The notes under the pieces are model-generated. The model had not been told where the DNA came from, ran no database searches, and saw nothing but the letters and a program-made list of their open reading frames with translations. From assembly GCA_037132075.1 (NCBI GenBank), contig JBAXPV010000030.1:1-44389 (forward strand): a stretch of 44,389 nt of DNA. Direction: 5' to 3'. Origin of the DNA: JBAXPV01 sp037132075. Its GTDB lineage: Bacteria > Bacteroidota > Bacteroidia > Bacteroidales > CAIXZF01. Below, in pieces: positions 24,764-32,228 of the stretch (position 1 is its first letter; every line of letters starts with the position of its first letter). The translations under genes and the position numbers were made by a program.

Positions 24764-25695
24764 TCCTGATTTTTGGTATTTCCCGACTTAAACAACAGGT
24801 CCTTTTCTTCCTTTGTCAGCGCTTCATACCCTCTTTTCGAGATTTTGTCCAGAATACTGTCAATGGTCTCTTGCTGCTCATTTTTTCGGGCATTATATTG
24901 CTCATCCGTGACAGGACGCTGCCTTTCTCCCGGGTAAACGCGAAACTTGCTTTTTTGTTTTCTGAATAAGGACTGGCTAAATTTTTTCCATGAAAAACTC
25001 CCCAATTGCCTGCTGGCAGGGAATCTTCTTAACAACTGAATATAGACAAACCCCCAGAAAGCTCCTCCCAGATGTGCAATGTGTCCACCAGGATTTTCTC
25101 TCTGGATGCTAACGATATCCATTACAATAAGGATCAGGGCGATATGTTTAAGTTTAACGCTACCAAAAAGGAACAGCTTTACCTGGAAATTCGGCGACCA
25201 GGTGGCGGCAGCTACCAGGATTCCCAGCACTGAAGCTGAGGAGCCCAGTGCAACGGCATAAGGCACAGAGACGGCAAAGACAGGAAACTTATTAAATGCA
25301 ACAATAAAAAATACTGCCCCCCAAATGCCAGACAATAAATAAGTTAATATAAGTTTCTGTTTGTCAAGAAATTGGTTTAACAATTGACCACCAAAAAACA
25401 AGACCATCATATTAAACAGCAGGTGAAGAAAATTCTCCTGGAGAAACATATAAGTAAGAATCGTCCATGGCTTATGAATCAACTGAGCAGGGTCAGATGG
25501 CACTGCCAGCCACGAAATGATTGCAGAGATATCAGGGTCGCTGCTGAGATTTGAGATGCTGAAAAGCCAAAAGACCAGGTTGGTGACGTTCACAAAAACA
25601 AAGACGCCTGCATTGATCCAGATCAGGTTGGCCAAGGCAGAGCGGCGACTGAAAAAGGCCTTAAGTTCTTGCATAGGGGATGGCTGATATTCCAT
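24760..25695 (-). CDS. Rhomboid family intramembrane serine protease
   Basis: 311 aa with six or so hydrophobic helices. Catalytic Ser lies in GSSASVLG (the GxSx motif) and the catalytic His in GGHIAHLGGAFWGF; HLLFNM in TM2 is the third family signature. The C-terminal 80 residues are cytosolic, ending in a small helical region (YEALTKEEKDLLFKSG) common in Bacteroidetes rhomboids. It cuts transmembrane substrates within the bilayer. It begins 1 nt after the other rhomboid gene. Confidence 0.95.
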   Translation of the reverse strand: MEYQPSPMQELKAFFSRRSALANLIWINAGVFVFVNVTNLVFWLFSISNLSSDPDISAIISWLAVPSDPAQLIHKPWTILTYMFLQENFLHLLFNMMVLFFGGQLLNQFLDKQKLILTYLLSGIWGAVFFIVAFNKFPVFAVSVPYAVALGSSASVLGILVAAATWSPNFQVKLFLFGSVKLKHIALILIVMDIVSIQRENPGGHIAHLGGAFWGFVYIQLLRRFPASRQLGSFSWKKFSQSLFRKQKSKFRVYPGERQRPVTDEQYNARKNEQQETIDSILDKISKRGYEALTKEEKDLLFKSGNTKNQD

Positions 25696-25696
25696 T

Positions 25697-26566
25697 TTAT
25701 GGTTTCATTTGTTTTTTCCAGAACAATATCAGGAAAACCCCGAATACCATGCCCCCGAGATGTGCGAAGTGAGCGACATTGCTACCGGTTTTACTTATTC
25801 CTGAGTATAATTCCATCGCCGCATACAAGATAACAAAGTATTTCGCTTTTATTGGAATTGCAAAATATATGTAAATCAACGAGTTAGGAAATAACATTCC
25901 AAATGCAAGTAAGATGCCGAAAATGGCGCCGGATGCTCCGATAACAACAGGGGCATTCAACAATTCTGTTCGATAATACACCATGAAGTCGGTGGCCAAT
26001 TGTAGCGCCTGGTCGGGGTGTGCTTGTACCAATTGGTTGTATTGCGGGGCAAATACCTGGAACTTCTCCTGAAGGTCGTTGGTGACAATTTTAAAGCTAC
26101 CCGAATCCATAAAGCTGTTAAAACTCTGAAGGCTAGGGTTGTTCAGGAAAGCTGCCATTTGATCGAGAACCGGCCGGAGGTCAAAGAGATACATGACCAG
26201 GTAATGGGTTAATGCGGCACCCAGCCCGGTGACAATAAAGTAGATGATAAATTTTTTCGGCCCCCAGTAATTCTCCAATACATTCCCAAACATCCACAGT
26301 GCGAACATATTGAAAATGATATGAGTGAAGCTCCCATGCATGAACATATAAGTGATCAGCTGAAATGGCTGGAATTTGTGAGATCCGAAGTAATGCAGGC
26401 CCAGAAGGTCATCAAGGCCCTGGAAGGTGCTGCCATTCAGGCTGACATGAAAACTATCGCCAAGGGATATTGTCGCAAGGAAAAATAAGCCGTTCAGAAT
26501 CAGTAGATTCTTAACGACCGGTGGGAGAACATTGAAGCCTCTGGGTTTATATTGTTCGTAGCTCAC
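25697..26566 (-). CDS. Rhomboid family intramembrane serine protease
   Basis: 289 aa, GTG start. Catalytic Ser in GASGAIFG, catalytic His in VAHFAHLGGMVFG, TM2 motif HIIFNMFALWMFG. There is a periplasmic-type insertion of about 65 residues (roughly 130-195) absent from the neighbour. Two tandem rhomboid genes after mutL suggest an old duplication with divergence. Confidence 0.95.
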   Translation of the reverse strand: MSYEQYKPRGFNVLPPVVKNLLILNGLFFLATISLGDSFHVSLNGSTFQGLDDLLGLHYFGSHKFQPFQLITYMFMHGSFTHIIFNMFALWMFGNVLENYWGPKKFIIYFIVTGLGAALTHYLVMYLFDLRPVLDQMAAFLNNPSLQSFNSFMDSGSFKIVTNDLQEKFQVFAPQYNQLVQAHPDQALQLATDFMVYYRTELLNAPVVIGASGAIFGILLAFGMLFPNSLIYIYFAIPIKAKYFVILYAAMELYSGISKTGSNVAHFAHLGGMVFGVFLILFWKKQMKP

Positions 26567-26593
26567 AGAATATTCTTTTTGGGTAAATATACG

Positions 26594-28450
26594 TTATTTA
26601 AATCTTCTGGCCAGTTCGTCCATGCTCAGGATGCTCAAGACGATCTTTCCGGAAGGCGAAGTCTCGGGTGTCTGGCAAGAGAAAAGGTTGTCAACCAACC
26701 AGTTCATTTCTTCATCGCTGAGTTTTTTTCCAGCTTTCATGCAGATCGACTTCGACAAGGCCAGGGCAATCCGGGTTTTGTGATCAGTACGCAACTCGGA
26801 ACCACTATTTTTGTATTGTTCCAGTAAGGTCTCGATAGCTTGTTGCATGTCATCATTGACGAACAAATTCGGAACTCCTGAAATGACGAAACTTGCAGGA
26901 TTATGCCTGGCTTCATCTATCTCGAATCCAATCAGCCTGATATCAGGTAAGATCTCGTGTAAAAGTTTTGTGTCGGACGGGCTAAGTGTCACAGGATGTG
27001 GAAAGAGCTCCTGTTGGGTGCAGGGCTGCTGGCGTTCCATCGAGTCAAGGAATTGTTCATAAAGGATCCGTTCATGAGCTCTTTGAGGATCAATCAGGAG
27101 TAAGCCTGACTTTACCGTTGTAACGATATAATTTCCCCGTAATTGAAAGGGTTTTCTTTCAAAAGACGTTGTTTCTGGCTTTGCAGGGGCTATTGGCTCC
27201 TCTTTGTCATGTTCTGGTGAATCCGAAAATATAGCTCTCTGAACTAACTGATGCCGATCTCCATCCTGGTATAGCAACTCCCAGTTGCTTTTGTTGGATT
27301 GATCCCTGGCTGATCTGAGGGGATCAGGACGAGGCGGTTCGGGATTGAATGGATTATAATCGGGATTGAATTTTATTTGAGGAGGGATGATCGGATCACT
27401 ATCCTTACGGGTTCTCAGGTCCATACTGGGTTCCACGTCAAAATCGATGGAAGGCGTAAGGCTGAATTTTCCAAGTCCTTGTTTTACTGCAGAATATAAG
27501 AGTGAGTAAATGATTTTATCATTCAGGAGTTTTACTTCTGTTTTGGTGGGATGGATGTTAACGTCGATAGAGGCCGGATCTATTTCAAAGAAGATAAAAT
27601 AGGTTGGGAAGTGATTGGCAGGCATCAGGTCGCGGAAGGCATTATCAACGGCATGATGGAAGAAAGGATGACGTATAAAGCGGTTATTCACAAAAAAATA
27701 CTGTTCACCCCGGGTCTTCCTGGCGAATTCAGGTTTTCCGATAAATCCTTTGATGGTGACCACATCCGTTTCTGCAGCGATGTTGACCAGCCTTTCGCCA
27801 AATACCTGTCCAAAAAGCTGTGCAATCCTCTGTTTCAGGTTCACTGCGCTGAGCTGATACTGCTGTTTTCCATTGTTAAAGAACGAAAAGTTGACATCCT
27901 GGTTAACCAGGGCTACCCTAAAAAACTCTTCCAGGATATGACTATTTTCTGCGCTGTCGGATTTTAAGAAGTTACGTCGGGCCGGGACATTGAAAAACAG
28001 GTTTTTTATAGAAATAGAAGTCCCGTTGCTACACGGCGAAGCCGTTTGGCTTTTCACCCTGGCACCTTCGATATGGATTTCTGTCCCGAGTTCATCTTCC
28101 CGTCTTTTTGATTTCATCTCGACCTGGGCGATGGCAGCGATGGAGGCAAGGGCTTCACCGCGGAAACCAAGTGTCCGTATTGAAAAAAGGTCATCCGTTC
28201 CGCGGATTTTAGAAGTAGCATGGCGTTCAAAGCTCATCCTGGCGTCTGTTTCTGACATCCCCATCCCATCGTCGATCACCTGGATCAGTGATTTACCGGC
28301 GTCTTTTATAACCAGACGAATGTTACTAGCCTGAGAATCAATAGCATTCTCGAGTAATTCCTTTACTGCGGATGCGGGTCTTTGAATTACCTCTCCTGCT
28401 GCTATCTGGTTCGCGACAACATCAGGCAGAAGACGAATGATATCAGGCAT
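26594..28450 (-). CDS. mutL: DNA mismatch repair protein MutL
   Basis: 618 aa. N-terminal GHKL ATPase: NQIAAGEVIQRPASAVKELLENAIDS, DDGMGM, FERHATSKI, TLGFRGEAL. The C-terminal dimerisation domain has AHERILYEQ and SPSGKIVLSIL. The endonuclease metal motif DQHA-x2-E-x4-E appears as DPQRAHERILYE, so the His (and Gln) of DQHA are replaced; loss of nicking activity is possible but not shown. MutL couples MutS mismatch recognition to strand removal. First gene of the run to uvrB. Confidence 0.97.
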   Translation of the reverse strand: MPDIIRLLPDVVANQIAAGEVIQRPASAVKELLENAIDSQASNIRLVIKDAGKSLIQVIDDGMGMSETDARMSFERHATSKIRGTDDLFSIRTLGFRGEALASIAAIAQVEMKSKRREDELGTEIHIEGARVKSQTASPCSNGTSISIKNLFFNVPARRNFLKSDSAENSHILEEFFRVALVNQDVNFSFFNNGKQQYQLSAVNLKQRIAQLFGQVFGERLVNIAAETDVVTIKGFIGKPEFARKTRGEQYFFVNNRFIRHPFFHHAVDNAFRDLMPANHFPTYFIFFEIDPASIDVNIHPTKTEVKLLNDKIIYSLLYSAVKQGLGKFSLTPSIDFDVEPSMDLRTRKDSDPIIPPQIKFNPDYNPFNPEPPRPDPLRSARDQSNKSNWELLYQDGDRHQLVQRAIFSDSPEHDKEEPIAPAKPETTSFERKPFQLRGNYIVTTVKSGLLLIDPQRAHERILYEQFLDSMERQQPCTQQELFPHPVTLSPSDTKLLHEILPDIRLIGFEIDEARHNPASFVISGVPNLFVNDDMQQAIETLLEQYKNSGSELRTDHKTRIALALSKSICMKAGKKLSDEEMNWLVDNLFSCQTPETSPSGKIVLSILSMDELARRFK

Positions 28451-28467
28451 TTGAGATTTTTTTAATA

Positions 28468-28531
28468 TACCAATGTATCAATAAACCAATGTATCAATAT
28501 ACCAATTTATCAATATACCAATATACCAGTT
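28468..28531. repeat. 16-bp tandem repeat upstream of mutL
   Basis: Four consecutive 16-nt units: TACCAATGTATCAATA, AACCAATGTATCAATA, TACCAATTTATCAATA, TACCAATATACCAGTT. They occupy most of the gap between mutL and the DUF6580-like gene, over the region where the mutL promoter is expected. No clear TANNTTTG element was seen on the - strand there. Confidence 0.85.
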
Positions 28532-28566
28532 AAGAAGTGGCCAAGTTTAATGCTGTGGATAATGTG

Positions 28567-29094
28567 TTATTTGATCCTTTGTAAAGCAGGGTAGCGTTGT
28601 TGTGCGAGGGCAAATCCGCCAAAAAGTACGCCGGTGTAAAAGAGATCACCCAAAGTGCCATTCAGGAAAAAAGGAAGAGCGATGGTGTAGCATTGCATCA
28701 ATCCGCTGAAATCACGACTGAAATTCATCCCTAAAGCCCATACAGCAAAGTTAGTCACAAGGAAAAATAATAATGAAGAAGCAAGCGAAGCCAGGATTAC
28801 GTTGGTGCCGCTGATTTTGTTTTTTAAAAAGAAACCGATGGCAGCTGTAATTGCAAAGCAGCCATAAACGGGAATCAGGTAAGCGTGAAGGCCCAGGAAA
28901 AGGTCAGAAAGAAACAATGCCATGAGTGGAATTAGTATAGCAAGATCTTTTCTGTTGATATAGGCTCCACCGAAAAGAGCGATGGCAGCGATCGGTGTAA
29001 AGTTAGGCCAATGAGGAACAAGACGCATAAAAGCACCGGTAAGTATGGCAATCACAATCAGTATAAGTCGAGGAGATAAGAATTTGTTTTCCAT
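28567..29094 (-). CDS. DUF6580-like small integral membrane protein
   Basis: 175 aa, about five hydrophobic segments. Opens RLILIVIAILTGAFMRLVPHWPNFTPIAAIALFGGAYI, with a conserved NFTPIAA motif and an L-DLF short loop. It resembles the DUF6580 family and, more loosely, ECF-transporter substrate-binding subunits; the substrate is unknown. A perfect -7 element (TACTTTTG, - strand, 29120-29127) lies 26 nt upstream. Confidence 0.8.
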   Translation of the reverse strand: MENKFLSPRLILIVIAILTGAFMRLVPHWPNFTPIAAIALFGGAYINRKDLAILIPLMALFLSDLFLGLHAYLIPVYGCFAITAAIGFFLKNKISGTNVILASLASSLLFFLVTNFAVWALGMNFSRDFSGLMQCYTIALPFFLNGTLGDLFYTGVLFGGFALAQQRYPALQRIK

Positions 29095-29119
29095 CAGGAA
29101 GGGTTTAATATGTGTTTCG

Positions 29120-29127
29120 CAAAAGTA
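29120..29127 (-). promoter_or_regulatory. Candidate -7 promoter element for the DUF6580-like gene
   Basis: On the - strand this reads TACTTTTG, a full match to TANNTTTG. No convincing -33 TTTG was seen at the expected distance. Confidence 0.4.
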
Positions 29128-29201
29128 TCATTATTTTCTAAATTCAGCCTATAAATTTCCGAATTCACCCGGAAAAACACCCCTTTTTATCGAAAAATAT
29201 T

Positions 29202-29596
29202 TTGCGAGTGTCCGGCCTTCTTTCAATCTTGCTAAAAAAACTGAGGATAAAAAAAATTGTAAGTGTTTGTTTCATTTTGATCTTACTTCTGTCACTACAT
29301 ATTGAATCATATGCAGCGGGAGCTCCCACCCAGATGATTCGTGGAACCATAACCGATAAAGTGAATAAAGCGACCTTACCCGGCGCAAATGTGGTTTTGC
29401 TTAATACAGAACTGACATGAAAGTCACCTACAAAAGAAATGGTAAGAAGATCACACAGGAGTTCTCGCTGGATTGCCAGAATCTCTTTGATCAAAAAAAC
29501 ATATTTTCCAGGGAGTATAACAGGAAAACCGGCGAGAAGACCTTTACCTATCAGATCGGCCGTCTGATCATCCTGCAGTACAGGATAAATTTCTGA
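29202..29596 (+). pseudogene. Remnant of a TonB-dependent (SusC-like) receptor
   Basis: Two joined fragments in different frames. The first (29202-29420) has a signal-like hydrophobic stretch and the start of a carboxypeptidase-regulatory-like domain (MIRGTITDKVNKATLPGANV). The second (29417-29596, 59 aa) matches the last beta strands of a receptor barrel (QNLFDQKNIFSREYNRKTG, ending ILQYRINF). Everything between, several hundred residues in an intact receptor, is gone. A terminator still follows. Confidence 0.72.
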
Positions 29597-29678
29597 TTTA
29601 CAAAGTTGATATAATAAATAAGACCATCACAATGACACGTACCGGTACTCATTCTGATTTATATTAGTATTACAGTTC

Positions 29679-29711
29679 AAAAGCGGCCCGGCATCCCCGG
29701 GTCGCTTTTTT
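29679..29711 (+). terminator. Intrinsic terminator after the receptor remnant
   Basis: AAAGCGGCCCGG pairs with CCGGGTCGCTTT (one G-T pair) around a 5-nt loop, followed by a T-run. It can also act for the converging cytochrome gene. Confidence 0.82.
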
Positions 29712-29780
29712 AAATTTAAATTTGGTCATTTAAGGAAGAGAGTTGAGCTGAAAGATGTTATTGGCTGGTATTTGCCAGAA

Positions 29781-31205
29781 TTACTCAACAATAAATTTCT
29801 TCACATCCCGAACGTTACTGCCTGTCAGGCTGGCCAAATAAGCTCCTTTGGCAAAGCTTGAGGTGTTCAGGTCGAGGCGGTAAGTGCCTGTGTTAAAGTC
29901 ACGGTGGGCCAGGATGGCAATTTGCTTGCCAGCCATGTCAATGATGACGATCCTGTAGTTTCCGGAAGTTTTGATTTCCAGGATTAATTGGGTTTTGCCA
30001 TCAGTTACAGGGTTTGGATAAATCGTGCTGAAGCCATTACGGGAAGGTGTTCCGCCGGCGATTGGGTTGATTCCAATGGCAAGGGCTCCGTGAGGACCTG
30101 GCATTGTTGGATTCACGCCATGGCAAACCGTACAATCCATCAGTTTTCCGGCAAAGCCTTGCAGGCTCATATTCTGAAGGTTGTCGTTAGGCTGGTTGGT
30201 AGGCACGATGGCATGAGGAGAGCCGTGACAGGCGCTGCAATACAAACCGCCATGACCTTTGGACTCACGGTATAGTTTACCTGTCTCCTGGGCATGATTG
30301 GCATTATGACAAGTTGCAGTGAAGCAAGTAGGCTCTTGCAGCCAGGGTTGGCGCCCAGCCTGGATTGTGCTTGCAATATTTGCCATAGTTCCATGGCAAC
30401 TCTGACAGGTATAGCCCAGATTAAACATAGCGTCGCGGTAGCATTGAGTGTTTGGTCCAGGATGGCATTTATAGCAATCACTGGTCAAATTACGATGCCT
30501 GTAATGAATTACATAGGACAAAGATTGTTCCGATCCGGTATTTGGACCAGGCGAGGCATTGTCTGGATGGCATTTAGAACAGCGGTTGGGGCCATTGGCA
30601 TTAAAGCCAGACACCGATTCATGAGAGTTCAGCACATTCTGTTCGCTGCTATGACAACCGGAACTCACACAGTTTATTTCTGATGAAACAGGGATAACAT
30701 TCTGTGTTTCGGCCAAAAGATTGTTATTCACATCATATGCCTTCATTAAGGCAAGCTGATAAGGATGTTCAGTAATCAGGTCAGTATCCGGATAGGCTGT
30801 AATTGGAATCCCTTTTTTCTGAAAATGAGTTCCAAGTGTATCCATGTCACCACTTAAACCTGCCCCGCTAAAGCCAATGTTTGGGGCCAGGGTCACGCCA
30901 TACAGTGCATTGGCATAGGTCCAGAAATCTGTTTTTCCAACAGAATAAGTATTACCTGGAACCTCATAAGTCACCTTGTAATCGCCGGTGACGATATGAG
31001 GCATATTGTTTGCGTCACCTCTTTTGATTACCTGAACCATCAAATTGTTGTAGGGAGGAAGAATGGTGAATTTGCTGTTGTTTTTATTGGCACAGTGCAT
31101 TCCAAGGTCATTCCATCCAAGGATAACATAATCTCCGCTGGGAAAAGCTGCGAAAAAGACAGGGACTAAGGCAACTAAAATGACGATGAGTAATTTTCTG
31201 TTCAT
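29781..31205 (-). CDS. Secreted multihaem c-type cytochrome with T9SS sorting tail
   Basis: About 474 aa from the ATG at 31205; an upstream in-frame TTG at 31226 is less likely. Signal peptide (MNRKLLIVILVALVPVFFAAF). Seven haem-binding motifs: five CxxCH (CSKCH, CYKCH, CQSCH, CSACH, CTVCH) and two CX4CH (CVSSGCH, CFTATCH). The C-terminal about 80 residues form a Por/type A T9SS tail (NPVTDGKTQLIL, then GNYRIVIIDMAGK and KGAYLASL, ending VKKFIVE). It is therefore expected at the cell surface or outside. A redox or electron-transfer role is inferred. Confidence 0.9.
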   Translation of the reverse strand: MNRKLLIVILVALVPVFFAAFPSGDYVILGWNDLGMHCANKNNSKFTILPPYNNLMVQVIKRGDANNMPHIVTGDYKVTYEVPGNTYSVGKTDFWTYANALYGVTLAPNIGFSGAGLSGDMDTLGTHFQKKGIPITAYPDTDLITEHPYQLALMKAYDVNNNLLAETQNVIPVSSEINCVSSGCHSSEQNVLNSHESVSGFNANGPNRCSKCHPDNASPGPNTGSEQSLSYVIHYRHRNLTSDCYKCHPGPNTQCYRDAMFNLGYTCQSCHGTMANIASTIQAGRQPWLQEPTCFTATCHNANHAQETGKLYRESKGHGGLYCSACHGSPHAIVPTNQPNDNLQNMSLQGFAGKLMDCTVCHGVNPTMPGPHGALAIGINPIAGGTPSRNGFSTIYPNPVTDGKTQLILEIKTSGNYRIVIIDMAGKQIAILAHRDFNTGTYRLDLNTSSFAKGAYLASLTGSNVRDVKKFIVE

Positions 31206-31223
31206 GGACTGCTGTTTTTTTCT

Positions 31224-31231
31224 CAAAAGTA
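31224..31231 (-). promoter_or_regulatory. Candidate -7 element for the cytochrome gene
   Basis: On the - strand TACTTTTG, a full TANNTTTG match, 18 nt before the preferred ATG at 31205. The leader would be very short. The remaining gap to 31401 is AT-rich with an (AT)n run near 31370-31385 and nothing else recognised. Confidence 0.3.
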
Positions 31232-31401
31232 AAAAATAGGTCGTTAAGTATATGTTAATTGTTATTCGACATACTAATATAGAATTTGTCTAATTTAAAT
31301 TGAGTATTGTTACGTATTTAATTTTCCTTGATAAGTCCATCTGTCTTTTTACTTTTACATTAATATATGGATATATATATATATAAATGTAATGTTGAAT
31401 T

Positions 31402-32228
31402 ATGAAAAGATCTGTACTGTTCATTGCTTTTGTTGTTATGTCATTGTTCAACAATGGCTTTGCTGCAGAAATATCTGTTAAACAAGGAGCAAAGGTGGCA
31501 AAAAAAAAATATTTGCCGGCTTCATGGGCAATCAGGGAATTCCGGCCAGAAAGCTTTGCCGGTTTATTCTTTTAGCCGAATTGAAAATAGTGTTCCTGTA
31601 TATCATGTCTATAAAATACCCGGAAAACCCAGTTTTGTTATTGTTGCAGCAGATGATCGTGTTACTCCCATCTTAGCGTATTCATTTTCCTCAGGTTTTG
31701 CTGCTGACACGATGCAACAAATTCCTCCTGTGAGAGATTGGCTGGATTATTATTCAGACCAGATTCAATATGTTCAACAGTATAATATTCAAGCGGATTC
31801 GATTACGAAGGAAAAATGGGCTTATTATTTGAATAATGAACTTTCGCTCACGGATTCACCATTATCCAGTGTTTCTCCTTTAACGGCTGCGATGTGGAAC
31901 CAGGATTGCCATTAAAATGAATTATGCCTTTCAACGCCAGACCACAATTTGCTTGGACCTTGTAATCATGTGTATGCAGGTTGTGTGGCGACTGCCATGG
32001 CAGTGTCAGGAACCACTTTTGACATTACGCTCCAGGCTCAAAACCTAAACTCTGCCCCAACAGGATCCTGCAGGCTTGGATATTACGCATCGACCAATAC
32101 GAACATTACTGCCAGCGATTATCTGATAGGCATTGACTATTTGCCGGAACAGGAATTCCAGGAACCGTTATCATCAAGAAGGCCTCTACTTTATTCCTTC
32201 CTATCTGAATATCGTCACTGTTCCATGA
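31402..32228 (+). pseudogene. Decayed C10 (streptopain-like) protease with CARDB-like remnant
   Basis: A signal peptide (ATG 31402, KRSVLFIAFVVMSLF) is followed by a frameshift in a run of ten A (31500-31509). The next frame carries a Spi-type propeptide (SFVIVAADDRVTPILAYSF) and the start of the C10 domain (AAMWNQDCH), then an in-frame TAA (31913-31915) where a Tyr codon is expected, then NELCLSTPDHN and AGCVATAMA with the catalytic Cys. Right after this the protease is cut away and a CARDB-like segment begins (FDITLQAQNL, RLGYYASTNTNITASDYLIG), itself frameshifted near its end. Clearly non-functional. Confidence 0.8.

Noticed and set aside
28468..28531. CRISPR array
   Set aside because: Units are 16 nt and directly adjacent with no spacers, and no cas genes are near. 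It is a simple tandem repeat.
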